Under the pieces are notes generated by a model that was not told where the DNA came from, ran no database searches, and worked only from the letters and a program-made list of their open reading frames with translations. The translations under genes and the position numbers were made by a program. Below are positions 36,476-45,355 of a stretch of 64,000 nt of DNA, one piece after another; the first letter of the stretch is position 1; each line of letters opens with the position of its first letter. This DNA comes from Haladaptatus caseinilyticus (GTDB lineage: Archaea > Halobacteriota > Halobacteria > Halobacteriales > Haladaptataceae), in the NCBI RefSeq assembly GCF_026248685.1, contig NZ_CP111041.1, positions 434,001 through 498,000 of the forward strand, read 5' to 3'.

Positions 36476-36895
36476 TTACGTTTCGATAAGTTCGATGAGG
36501 TTTCCATCGGGATCCCGGAGGAACAAGATCCGTGATCCGCTTTCCGTCGTCTGTGGTTTACTTAGCGATTCCACGTTCCTCGGAAGCGTCTCGAAAAACG
36601 TGTCGATGTCATCGACTTCCAGACCAAGATGTTTTGCTCCGGGCTCATTGATCGCACTTTCTCCCCGCTTTTCTCCTGTTGGCTCGTATTCGATCAGTTC
36701 GACTCGCGCAGTCCCGGCGCTCAAATGCGCAAATCGTCCAGTTGCACCGTCAACGGCAACCGCTGTCGAGAACGACGTTCCGGAAACGGTAAACCGGTCA
36801 AGAACACTCAGGTTGAGGACATCACGATAAAATTCCACAGCGCGGTCAAGGTCCGTCACAGTCACACCAAAGTGATGCGCATTTAATTCACCCAT
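36476..36895 (-). CDS. VOC-fold (glyoxalase/dioxygenase) protein
   Basis: The 139-residue protein has the paired beta-alpha-beta-beta-beta units of the vicinal oxygen chelate family. Candidate metal ligands are His in HHFGVTV, Glu in VELIEYE, His in AKHLGLEV and Glu in GNLIELIE at the end. The order matches glyoxalase I and methylmalonyl-CoA epimerase relatives. The reaction is not predictable. It stands alone on the minus strand. Confidence 0.87.
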   Translation of the reverse strand: MGELNAHHFGVTVTDLDRAVEFYRDVLNLSVLDRFTVSGTSFSTAVAVDGATGRFAHLSAGTARVELIEYEPTGEKRGESAINEPGAKHLGLEVDDIDTFFETLPRNVESLSKPQTTESGSRILFLRDPDGNLIELIET

Positions 36896-37270
36896 GTGAC
36901 GATGTCAGGTAGATCACGGGTAAAACGGCTTCGGCTAGCACTTGGAGAACGCTAATCCAGATATCGAACGACATCTCGGAGACCATAGCAATAGGGGTCC
37001 GAACAGTCGCACAGTCGAGAAACATCATTCCAGCGTCCAACAGGAAAGGCTCGACGGGGTGCTCTCGGAGGTCACACGCCTGCAGAGTGTGAAGTGACCA
37101 ACGTTATGGAGGCATATGTCGGCTACCGGTTCGTCGGTTCCGTCATGGAGATCGCGTACTGGTGGTTTGCAGGTTCCCGTAGCTCTGTTGGAGACTTCGG
37201 CATCGGGAGAACGGTCACGACTTCGCACACCGATGAACATATTTAATCACCCTGTGATGAGTCCACTTGC
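36896..37270. other. Intergenic region, nothing recognised
   Basis: The region separates two divergent VOC-fold genes. It contains AT-rich patches suitable for promoters, including ATATTTAATC near 37238-37247 just before the plus-strand gene. A minus-strand frame at 37025-37240 shows no protein-like features. Confidence 0.5.
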
Positions 37271-38185
37271 ATGACTGACGCGGTGATCTCCGGTATCGAC
37301 CATATTCTCATCCGTGTTGAACACCTAGAACCGCTTTTCTCAACACTCACCGAGGTCTTCGGATTACCGTCGCCGTGGCCACTTTCGACTCATTCAGCGT
37401 TCACCAGTGTTGGCGTCTCGCTCGGAAACGTCGATCTCGAACTCGTTCGATTCGGTAAGTCTATTGAACGACGACCAAACACCCGTCTCTACGGCATCGC
37501 ATTCGAACCGAACGCACCAACACTCATGGAGAGCCAGCGTGTGCTACAGCGACGTGGTATCCCTCATAGTTCAGTAGTCCCATACATTCGCCGAAACGAA
37601 AACGGCAATCCCGAACACCTCTGGGACAGTCTCTATGTCGGCGGGCTTCTCGGTGGAAATCTATGGCAGAAAATATTTTTTGCGTCAACGAAATTTCTCC
37701 CAAACCGATTTCTCGCGCGGACAAGCGATAGCGATGTCAGTGCCGTTCTTGATCGAGTGTTTCCCCATGGAATGACGTTTTTAGTGGATTACGACCCTGC
37801 GTTCGCTGAGAACTTCGAGCGCGAGGAGGCACGACGTAAATTCGATACTCGTAACGGCGGCCCACTGGGAGTAGTCGGCCTTCGTGAGATCGTGATTGGT
37901 ACAAAGCATACTGATGCGGCTCGAGACCGGTGGAGTGATCTCCTTTGGCCCGTTGCTGAATCAACCCCAAACCGATGGCGCTTCGACGATGGACTGGGTA
38001 TTCGGCTCGTCTCGCAGTCGAACGACGGATTCGTCGGCCTCGTGGTCGAAGTCGAATCTCTCGATCAGGCGAAAGCATTGTTAGCGACTCATGATATGGT
38101 CGGAAACGTAAGCGAGTCGTCAGTCACCATCGCCCCCTCGACCCTTGCCGGGGTTGATATCCGTCTAGTTGAATCCGCCAATTAA
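37271..38185 (+). CDS. Glyoxalase-like domain protein
   Basis: The 304-residue protein has an N-terminal half opening with SGIDHILIRVEHLEPLFSTL and a second unit from about 205 with GLREIVIGTKHTDAARDRW, giving two VOC-like modules. Histidine and glutamate ligands are only partly recognisable. It may be a glyoxalase-type lyase or a binding protein. A TATA-like box about 25-30 bases before the ATG suggests a leaderless transcript. It converges on the esterase gene. Confidence 0.75.
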   Translation: MTDAVISGIDHILIRVEHLEPLFSTLTEVFGLPSPWPLSTHSAFTSVGVSLGNVDLELVRFGKSIERRPNTRLYGIAFEPNAPTLMESQRVLQRRGIPHSSVVPYIRRNENGNPEHLWDSLYVGGLLGGNLWQKIFFASTKFLPNRFLARTSDSDVSAVLDRVFPHGMTFLVDYDPAFAENFEREEARRKFDTRNGGPLGVVGLREIVIGTKHTDAARDRWSDLLWPVAESTPNRWRFDDGLGIRLVSQSNDGFVGLVVEVESLDQAKALLATHDMVGNVSESSVTIAPSTLAGVDIRLVESAN

Positions 38186-38216
38186 CCGTACTGGACGTAA
38201 CCCACGTGAGAATGAG

Positions 38217-39164
38217 TTATACGCCGAATGAACCCTGTAGATCCCGTCCGATTTCAGCAATGGCGTCTCGTGCTTGACGTAATTCGGGATCATCAAGCAT
38301 ACCGATGAACCCGTGAATCAAATCGTCGTAGTGACGGTGGATAACCTCGATATCAGATTCTTCGAGACGTTCAGCGTAGGTAATCCCTTGATCTCGTAAT
38401 ACATCGAAGCCACAGGTGATTACCGTTGTGGGGGGAAGATTATGGAGACTTCGCGCTCGCAGCGGCGATGCGTACGGGTTGTTACCATCTAAGTCATTCT
38501 CAAGATAGTGGTTCCAAACCCATTTCAGATCCGCTTGTGTGATTACGACTTGTTCAGGATCCAAGTCGAACGACGGGGAGTGGAACGCGTGATCAACGAT
38601 AGGTGTGACTAGCACCTGGTGAGCTAGTATCGGGCCGTCACGATCACGGGCGAGTTGTGCAACTGCGGCTGCTAGATTACCACCTGCACTCTCTCCATAG
38701 ATCGCAATGCGGGCGGAATCACCGTGGGCGACCCGTGGATTATTTGCGATCCATTTCGTCGCAGCATAGCAGTCTTCGACAGGTGCAGGGAACGGGTGTT
38801 CAGGTGGCTGACGATAACCGATTGAAACGACCGCACATTCGGCCGCATTCACGAGCGCTCGACAGATACTGTCGTCAGTATCGATGCTTCCCATAACCCA
38901 GCCACCGCCATGGAAGTACACAAGGATGGGAAACGGGGCGGAGCCTTCTGGCGTATAAATCCTGATTGGAACACCATCGGCGGGCCCTTCGATTGTGAAA
39001 TCGCACACTGTCCCAACAGGCTCGGGGTCCTCGGATGAGGTCCAGAGCTCTGCAAGAAGGTGGCGTGCCCCGTCGATAGAGAGCGAACTGAATCGCGGAA
39101 CGCCTTGTGTTTTCCGTGCGTCGAGGATCGCTTGCATGTCCGGATGGGGTGCTGCTGCGGCCAT
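38217..39164 (-). CDS. Alpha/beta-hydrolase, hormone-sensitive-lipase family esterase
   Basis: The 315-residue protein has the oxyanion-hole motif HGGGW at 85-89, the nucleophile in GESAGG (S159), an acid residue in GFDVLRDQG near 255 and the histidine in HGFIGM near 285. That is the full HSL-family set. These enzymes hydrolyse short acyl esters in the cytoplasm. An ATACACAA element lies at 39211-39218, about 50 bases upstream of the start. The physiological ester is unknown. Confidence 0.92.
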   Translation of the reverse strand: MAAAAPHPDMQAILDARKTQGVPRFSSLSIDGARHLLAELWTSSEDPEPVGTVCDFTIEGPADGVPIRIYTPEGSAPFPILVYFHGGGWVMGSIDTDDSICRALVNAAECAVVSIGYRQPPEHPFPAPVEDCYAATKWIANNPRVAHGDSARIAIYGESAGGNLAAAVAQLARDRDGPILAHQVLVTPIVDHAFHSPSFDLDPEQVVITQADLKWVWNHYLENDLDGNNPYASPLRARSLHNLPPTTVITCGFDVLRDQGITYAERLEESDIEVIHRHYDDLIHGFIGMLDDPELRQARDAIAEIGRDLQGSFGV

Positions 39165-39628
39165 CTCAGATCATTCTAGTAGAGGAGGTCAGTGTCTATA
39201 ATGGTAGCCCATACACAAAATGGAACCATATTCTCGTCCAACCGTGAACATCATCAACGCACGCTGCACGTCGGAACCGTATTTGTAGTCCTTTGCATTC
39301 GTTTCGGTTAGTCTATTTTCGTCTACCACTGCCGAATCGTATGTATATGTATCTAGTATGCAGATACAGTATTCAGATTTCACACCATCGGCCAATCTGT
39401 TACCACCTTCCGACGTCTATACTCCCATGGAAAGGGAAATGTCGAGACACCTCACGGATCTGTGGGTGTCAACCGTACCCGACGATCTAACAGAGTCACG
39501 AGCTGGAAAGGACCACAACCGAGATCTACCGCTCTTTTCGATACTTCCGAAGCGAAAGCGGCGCGAGGACGGCATCCTGTAGCATATAATTCCATCATCC
39601 TCTTTGCGATGGCATCCGTTGATATAAG
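39165..39628. other. Intergenic region upstream of alcohol dehydrogenase
   Basis: One ATACACAA element at 39211-39218 lies ahead of the esterase gene. A 74-codon plus-strand frame (39358-39582) uses rare AGA/AGG codons and shows no family features, so I do not call it. The rest is AT-rich spacer. Confidence 0.45.
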
Positions 39629-40657
39629 ATGATGAAGACCGCCCTGCTAACCGACACGCATACGGTGAAGATCAACGACACGGAGCGACCGGAACCTGCC
39701 CCACACGAACTTCTCGTCGAGATCAACGCCTGTGGCGTCTGTACAACGGATTTGCACATGTACAGCGGATCGCTCACGATCGACTACCCACTGGTACCGG
39801 GTCACGAAAGTGCCGGCGAGGTCGCCGCAGTCGGCGACAATGTCGATGACTTTCGAGTGGGAGATCGGGTGGCGATCAACCCTTCAGTCCCCTGCAACGA
39901 GTGCCGGGCGTGCAAATCCGGTCGGGAAAACCTTTGTCACGACCTCACCTCCATCGGTGGCGCCGCCAAGAATATCATTGACGGGGCGTTTGCGGAGTAC
40001 GCGACCGTACCCATCGGAAACGTCGAGCGTATCGGCGATCTCGATTACCGGACCGCTTCGTTCGCTGAACCGCTCGGATGCGTCATCAACGGTATCGATC
40101 AAGTCGACCTGACGAGCGGAGAAACTGTCGTCGTTGTCGGTGGCGGTTTCATCGGCCAGTTACTCGTCCAGGCGTTGCGGACGAGTGGCGCAGGAACCAT
40201 CGTTCTCTCCGAACCAGTTGCTGAGCGACGGGAAATTGGCCTCGAAGTCGGGGCCGATCACGTGGTGGATCCGAGCGACGAGGATCCAACGGCCGTCATT
40301 CCGGACCTCGTTGGTACCGTCGACGTTGCCATCGAAGCCGTCGGATTCCCCGAGACCATCACACAGGCGCTTGACCTCACGGGGCCGGGTGGTCGAACGC
40401 TCGTCTTCGGTGTTCCCCCTGAAGATTCGATGGTCGAACTCTCGCCCTTCGATCTGTTCTTCGAAGAGCGCGAGGTCGTCGGAAGCTACTCGCTCACGCC
40501 GAACACGTTCTCACGGGCGGTGGCGCTGCTCGAAAGCGGCCGAATCGATGTCGATACACTCGTCACCGACGAGTTTGCCCTCGAGGGGCTTGAAACGGCA
40601 TTCGAGCAAATGGAGGCTGGGAAGGGACTGAAGAAGTTGGTCTACCCTAACCGGTAA
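39629..40657 (+). CDS. Zinc-dependent medium-chain alcohol/polyol dehydrogenase
   Basis: The 342-residue enzyme has the catalytic-zinc residues C35 and D41 (ACGVCTTDLH) and H59-E60 (GHESAGEV), and the structural-zinc set C89, C92, C95, C103. The Rossmann motif VVGGGFIGQLL follows. The overall form is that of sorbitol, threonine or galactitol-type dehydrogenases. The substrate is not clear. The codon at 39632 is an equally good start. Confidence 0.92.
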   Translation: MMKTALLTDTHTVKINDTERPEPAPHELLVEINACGVCTTDLHMYSGSLTIDYPLVPGHESAGEVAAVGDNVDDFRVGDRVAINPSVPCNECRACKSGRENLCHDLTSIGGAAKNIIDGAFAEYATVPIGNVERIGDLDYRTASFAEPLGCVINGIDQVDLTSGETVVVVGGGFIGQLLVQALRTSGAGTIVLSEPVAERREIGLEVGADHVVDPSDEDPTAVIPDLVGTVDVAIEAVGFPETITQALDLTGPGGRTLVFGVPPEDSMVELSPFDLFFEEREVVGSYSLTPNTFSRAVALLESGRIDVDTLVTDEFALEGLETAFEQMEAGKGLKKLVYPNR

Positions 40658-40782
40658 TCCAGCGGAGAACAACAAACCGTTCACGATTATCGAGAGGGAC
40701 ACAACCCGCTTCGAACGATAGTATAGACGCGTCGTTATCCGTGGTCTTCAGAAGAGAGAGCGAACTCCGAATATGTATCGGA

Positions 40783-41352
40783 TTAATTATCCAGAAACCC
40801 GAGTTCTGAAAGTCGAGATTTGGCGTGTGAAACTCCGGTTTGTGCCTCGGTTTCCGTCTTCGCACCAGTGATGACGAGTTTTCCGCTGTTGAGAATCAGA
40901 ATGACGAGGGGTAGTTCATCGAGACGATAGATGAGTCCTGGAAATTGTTCTGGCTCATATTCGATATCCTCGATTCCTAACCCAATGGCAAGTGCGTTGA
41001 GATTGAGTGACGTTTCGAGATCCGCACTCGAAACCATATTTTCGATCGAAATCGATGGCTCTTCTGGTACTGAAATTCCAAGGTTTCGAAGCTGTGTGAA
41101 TAACTCTTCATATCCCTTTTCTATATCATGGATACTATTAGCACCGGTACAGGTTATCGTTCCGGTACGGTACAACAACATCGTAGCCGAGGTAATCGGT
41201 AGTCGGCAAATCACACCGGGGAACTGCTCGGCATCGTATGTCCCACTCGGTAGGTCGTCGCCGAGCCGTGCAACGTCGAGTTCCTGCTCAATTGCAGACG
41301 TGGCCACGATATTCTCGATTGTGATTTGATTCGATGGAGGGTGCGTTGTCAT
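40783..41352 (-). CDS. tbp: TATA-box-binding protein paralogue with altered intercalating residues
   Basis: The 189-residue protein has the two direct repeats of TBP: ENIVATSA with AEQFPGVICRL, and ENMVSSAD with PEQFPGLIYRL. The conserved Phe in each LLIF-x-SGK strand is replaced by Tyr61 (MLLYRTG) and Leu154 (ILILNSG). In yeast TBP the corresponding Phe116 and Phe207 insert between DNA bases and kink the TATA box. The other pair (QFPG) is kept. It is therefore a divergent paralogue, not the canonical TBP. A GTG start at 41373 is possible, but the ATG at 41352 fits the family length. The next gene is divergent. Confidence 0.9.
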   Translation of the reverse strand: MTTHPPSNQITIENIVATSAIEQELDVARLGDDLPSGTYDAEQFPGVICRLPITSATMLLYRTGTITCTGANSIHDIEKGYEELFTQLRNLGISVPEEPSISIENMVSSADLETSLNLNALAIGLGIEDIEYEPEQFPGLIYRLDELPLVILILNSGKLVITGAKTETEAQTGVSHAKSRLSELGFLDN

Positions 41353-41555
41353 TGGGTTGCTATCACACTCCACGATAATGATTCAATCGGCACTCAAGTG
41401 ACATTGAATCCGATTTTCACCAGTTTATATGAAAGTCGCGGATAAATACCATATTCCTACTAGTTTAAATACATAAATGCGGGTAAGGAATATAATCTAT
41501 ATTAATACATTGGAATAAAGCCTAATAATCGATCTCGTCATGGCAATTTATAGCA

Positions 41556-42323
41556 ATGGGACAGAACGGATACCAACTAGTCGATTACACTTCCTTGCCG
41601 AAAGCGGAGAGACTGACGAGCAAAGAAGAATCTCAATGCAAAGCGGAAATCAACGCATTTCAAGACTTTCTCGACAAGTTCGACGAAATTTCACCACGAC
41701 CGTACCAAACTGACGGCGGATCAGTGCAAAAGGCAGTACTAATGGCCTATCGAGATACCATTCTTGCAGTTGACCATTGGGCAGACGAATACGGTGAAGA
41801 GAACGTCCACGAGAGTATCAAAAACGAGTTTGGACCGGAGATAGCAACAGGGCTAGCAGGTGGGTCAGCAACGTGGTCACATCTCCTATGGGATCAACTC
41901 CGAACTGAAAGTGAAGCGGCTATCAAAACTCGACGGCGATCACTCGGAGTGTTATCGGAAGAGCGACAGCAACTACAGGAACTGCGCAGGTCACTCAGCG
42001 AAATCGGAGATGAGTTGGCCGCAGTGGAGCGATGCGAGTACCCGTTTGCAGAGCGGAGTGACCGGTTGACCACTATACAGCAGCAACTGGATGAACTAAC
42101 GCAAGAGCGGCAAACGCACTTACATCAACGAAAGAAAACACATGACAAACTATTCTCGTCGTACATTTATGGATGTCTCGAGACGGATTTCCCTGGGCTA
42201 GCAGCCCTGGCGACGGCTCGACAGATACTCGACCGTATCAAGCTTCGTCATTGGGCGGGATTGGTTAGAACGCGTGACAGTGGAACCCCGAATAAGTATG
42301 AGGTGGATTTCGAAGAGATATAG
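41556..42323 (+). CDS. Haloarchaeal coiled-coil protein (probably DUF7260-like)
   Basis: The 255-residue protein is rich in Glu, Gln, Arg and Leu, with a predicted coiled coil from about 120 to 205. The segment AVLMAYRDTILAVDHWADEYGE and later GPEIATGL belong to a haloarchaea-only family that I recall as DUF7260, though I am not certain of the number. A C-terminal DFPGLAALATARQILDRIK helix completes the pattern. No enzyme motif is visible. It is divergent from the TBP paralogue across an AT-rich promoter region. Confidence 0.7.
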   Translation: MGQNGYQLVDYTSLPKAERLTSKEESQCKAEINAFQDFLDKFDEISPRPYQTDGGSVQKAVLMAYRDTILAVDHWADEYGEENVHESIKNEFGPEIATGLAGGSATWSHLLWDQLRTESEAAIKTRRRSLGVLSEERQQLQELRRSLSEIGDELAAVERCEYPFAERSDRLTTIQQQLDELTQERQTHLHQRKKTHDKLFSSYIYGCLETDFPGLAALATARQILDRIKLRHWAGLVRTRDSGTPNKYEVDFEEI

Positions 42324-42624
42324 CGGTTTACTACACGGGAGATTTGCGATCGGGCTAGTTTTGAGACAGGCGGGACATCAGCATAGCATGGGCGAGAACG
42401 ACTGCAACCACCGCAAAAGCGGAGGTGGTGTGCGAGAAGTCGGCGTCAGTGGTTCTCGTCTGCGAATGATTCTTCCGTCTTAAATCAGCTTTGTCGGTGC
42501 AAAATCCCCCTATTGATGGCGTCATTTGGATAGGTACCTTAGTCAAAACGACGATCGATTTCGAACGTGGTATTACCCGATGGTAGTATCAAGTTATATT
42601 GGGATGGAACCCACACGTTCAGCT
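42324..42624. other. Intergenic region, no gene called
   Basis: Frames on both strands are short and show no family features. A TATA-like ATTATATTG near 42590-42600 is the probable promoter of the tenA gene. Confidence 0.4.
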
Positions 42625-43290
42625 ATGAGCTTCAGTAGCGATCTCGAACCAGTGGCTGAACCTATCTGGGATGCCATCGTAGCGCATCCGATAGTCGAGG
42701 AGTTAGGGTCCGGTACCCTTGACGAAGAGCTATTCAGGTATTGGGTCAGACAAGACTATATCTATTTGATTGACTATGCACGAGTCTTCGCGCACGGTGC
42801 GACGATGGCGCCCGACCTCGAGCGCATGGGGACCTTTGCTGAGCTTCTCGATTCAACGATCAACACGGAGATGGCCTTGCACCGCGAGTACGCGGCCGAG
42901 TTCGGCATCACTGAAAGCGATTTGGAGGCTACTGAACCATCACCCACTACGAGGGCGTACACCGACTTCCTTGTGCGCATCGCGACGACGGGGACGTTCG
43001 GCGATCTCGTGGCTGCACTTCTCCCCTGTATGTGGGGCTTCAACGAGACAGGAAAGCGGCTCGCGGAGGGAGGATTGCCGGACGATGACCGGTACGCTGG
43101 ATGGATTGAGATGTACGCAGGCGAAGAGTTCACGGAACTCACGACATGGTGTAAGGAGTTGATGGACGAGGTAGCTGAGGGCAAAAACGAGGACGAGCGC
43201 GACCGCTTTCGGTACCTGTTTCGAACATCGGGACGCTACGAGTACCGTTTCTGGGACGCTGCATGGCGACAGGAGGAATGGTCGGTATGA
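42625..43290 (+). CDS. tenA: TenA/thiaminase II family, cysteine class
   Basis: About 221 residues from ATG 42625; an upstream extension lacks homology. The all-helical TenA fold is recognisable by FRYWVRQDYIYLIDYARVFA and the active-site strand ALLPCMWGFNETG, with the catalytic cysteine at C135, the same number as in Bacillus TenA. Near the end are YAGWIEMYAGEEF and a C-terminal Glu-rich helix. It hydrolyses aminopyrimidines to hydroxymethylpyrimidine for thiamine salvage. The start of the second TenA gene overlaps its stop (ATGA). Confidence 0.93.
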   Translation: MSFSSDLEPVAEPIWDAIVAHPIVEELGSGTLDEELFRYWVRQDYIYLIDYARVFAHGATMAPDLERMGTFAELLDSTINTEMALHREYAAEFGITESDLEATEPSPTTRAYTDFLVRIATTGTFGDLVAALLPCMWGFNETGKRLAEGGLPDDDRYAGWIEMYAGEEFTELTTWCKELMDEVAEGKNEDERDRFRYLFRTSGRYEYRFWDAAWRQEEWSV

Positions 43291-44018
43291 CTCGGTATGA
43301 TACCGACGTCGTGGGCGATTCCGAGACCTTCGAAGAGTATGCCGAGGGAGGTGAGAAACACCGATTCACAGACTGGCTTCGTGAACGTTCGGAACCGGAA
43401 TGGTCGAATGCAACGGCCCATCGTTTTACGCACGAACTTGGAACCGGAGATCTCGACGATGAAGTCTTTCGACGGTATCTCGTGCAGGATTACGCGTTCG
43501 TCGAGACACTCGTCGGGGTCTTTGGATACGCTGTCGGGAACGCACCGACCATGGAATCGAAATCACGACTCGTCGACTTTCTCGGGACACTCACCGCCGA
43601 GGAGAACGATTACTTCGAACGCTCTTTCGAGGCATTGGACGTCACGAAAGCTGAATACACCGACCCTGATTTGACACCGACAACACAGGCCTTCGAAGAC
43701 CTTCTACTGCGGGCCGCGAGAGAAAACGGCTACGCCGAGACACTCGCGGTTCTTCTCCCCGCCGAGTGGACCTATTTGGAATGGGCTACTACGGTCGAGT
43801 ATGATTCACAGTCACGGTTCTATCTCGCCGAGTGGATCGACCTCCACGTGAACGAGGAGTTCAGGGCCTTCGTCATGTGGCTCCGAAATGAACTCGATCG
43901 GGAAGGGAAAGCAGCATCACTCCGCCGTCAGCGACGCATAGAGCGGCTATTCAGGCGAACGATGGCACTCGAAGTTTCCTTCTTCGAAACGGCATACGAA
44001 CCACGTGAACACGACTGA
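43287..44018 (+). CDS. TenA family protein lacking the cysteine (TenA_E class)
   Basis: The 243-residue protein is homologous to the gene before it: FRRYLVQDYAFVETLVGVFG, then VLLPAEWTYLEWATT where the cysteine position is alanine (A159) followed by glutamate (E160), and FYLAEWIDLHVNEEF. Proteins of this kind, without the cysteine, are known as TenA_E and are linked to salvage of formylated or other degraded thiamine pyrimidines. Coupled translation with TenA_C suggests that the two act in sequence or as partners. Confidence 0.85.
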   Translation: MTRYDTDVVGDSETFEEYAEGGEKHRFTDWLRERSEPEWSNATAHRFTHELGTGDLDDEVFRRYLVQDYAFVETLVGVFGYAVGNAPTMESKSRLVDFLGTLTAEENDYFERSFEALDVTKAEYTDPDLTPTTQAFEDLLLRAARENGYAETLAVLLPAEWTYLEWATTVEYDSQSRFYLAEWIDLHVNEEFRAFVMWLRNELDREGKAASLRRQRRIERLFRRTMALEVSFFETAYEPREHD

Positions 44019-44084
44019 GACTCCGACCGATGTGTCCGTCGCCGACAATGGGGTCACAAGAGCCGTTACGGGAGTTGAAACGGG

Positions 44085-44774
44085 CTATAAAACGTACCGT
44101 ACTACGTTGTTCGTAGCACGATCCGTATTGATGAACGAACGAGTAGCAACGGTGACGCGAATCGTGAATGAGATTCCATCACCAGCTCGTAGAACACCGA
44201 GTGATTGCCCCCGGAACGTTATTGTTAGGGATTTCTCATTCCCGGCATTAATACCGGGCAGAGAGAGTAGGTTTTGTTGTGTTTGACCACGAGTAAGATC
44301 GTCAATATCATAGTTTCCGTTTCCATTTTCGTCTTTAATAACAGATCCGAGAAGCGAGGTCCCACCATACGTGCACTGAATAATTCGTACTGACCGCGCT
44401 GTAGCTTGACTGTTCCCGGACAAACCAAATAAGCCATCACTTTCCGAATAAGAGATCGTAAGGCCAACGTGTTCGGCCGAAAGTGAGGACCGGGTATTTC
44501 GTATTTGTAGTGTATTTTGGACCGGGGGTGCGAGTAACAACGAATGCTCAAGATCACGCCAGGTAGCAGACACCGCATCCTGATTGTTCTCATTCGTAGT
44601 GCTTCCTTGCGTAGCGGGCCCAATTTCACTAAGTGACCCATCAAGCGTCCCAGCAGATATCGAGTTACTGGTTGATTTAGTTGTGCTGGTAAAGAGAGCT
44701 TGAACGAGGGGAATGGTAGAAGAACAGACTAGAAGGCAACAACAAAAGAGTACTGCAACCTCCCTTCGTTTCAT
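44085..44774 (-). CDS. Secreted TasA/camelysin-like protein
   Basis: The 229-residue protein begins with a signal peptide (MKRREVAVLF, then a Cys-rich hydrophobic run to about 26) followed by ALFTSTTKSTSNSISAGTLDGSL. That pattern (TST..S..N.I.AGTLD.) is the hallmark of SipW-processed TasA/camelysin proteins and of archaeal bundling-pilus subunits. The rest is Ser/Thr/Asn-rich beta-strand sequence with DENGNGNYDIDDLT, a dockerin-like calcium loop. No SipW-type peptidase gene is nearby. It may be a surface or pilus-forming protein; assignment is by motif. Confidence 0.65.
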   Translation of the reverse strand: MKRREVAVLFCCCLLVCSSTIPLVQALFTSTTKSTSNSISAGTLDGSLSEIGPATQGSTTNENNQDAVSATWRDLEHSLLLAPPVQNTLQIRNTRSSLSAEHVGLTISYSESDGLFGLSGNSQATARSVRIIQCTYGGTSLLGSVIKDENGNGNYDIDDLTRGQTQQNLLSLPGINAGNEKSLTITFRGQSLGVLRAGDGISFTIRVTVATRSFINTDRATNNVVRYVL

Positions 44775-45355
44775 ACCTATAAGTTAGGAATGCGTCATTA
44801 TAAATCCACGTAATGTGCCAAAATGATTGGAATTGCCGAAGTAGGAACCACCTCGATTTGTACGTTTATCGAACATCTATACTAAGTTTGCATTCTCCTT
44901 TCAATCGGTGCGAAGTGGTGAGAAATCAATTCGTTCGTACCACCGGTTCTATTCAGTAAGGTGGCTGATCATTTCTATCGTATTCAGGTTAGTGAGGACA
45001 TTGTACCCGTGTATTTCGTTGGAATATTCGGACGTGATTGTTCACCTGATATCGAACGGTACGGAGGTAGTTCGAAATGGACTCTCGAGACGAATCACGG
45101 CTCCCGTCGAAAAATACGTGGTCTTCATGAATCAGTTGTTTTAATACCATCACCACACCGCAGATACGATACCCGGAAACATGATTCCTTGTGGCACGAT
45201 ACTCACGAACCATTCCCCGAATGAGTCCCCGGATCTGGCGCCATCACTCCTGATCCGTACCAATTGCTGCCACATCCCCTCTCCTCCGTAGACGTCCCCT
45301 ACGATCCGAACAGTGACACGAGAACGCGGACGGAGACGAAAGGCAGTAAACCCTG
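44775..45355. other. Intergenic region, no gene seen
   Basis: Around 580 bases separate the secreted-protein gene from the hydrolase gene, with AT-rich stretches near 44780-44900. Frames on both strands show no family features or haloarchaeal codon bias. Confidence 0.45.

Noticed and set aside
37025-37240. 71-codon minus-strand frame
   Set aside because: Short, Cys/Arg/Ser-rich, no conserved motif; lies in a divergent promoter region.
39358-39582. 74-codon frame upstream of the alcohol dehydrogenase
   Set aside because: Rare AGA/AGG codons, no family features, no clear promoter.
42355-42546. Minus-strand frame that could be a transposase end
   Set aside because: The hydrophobic tail recalled some insertion-sequence proteins, but no DDE residues or terminal repeats were found.
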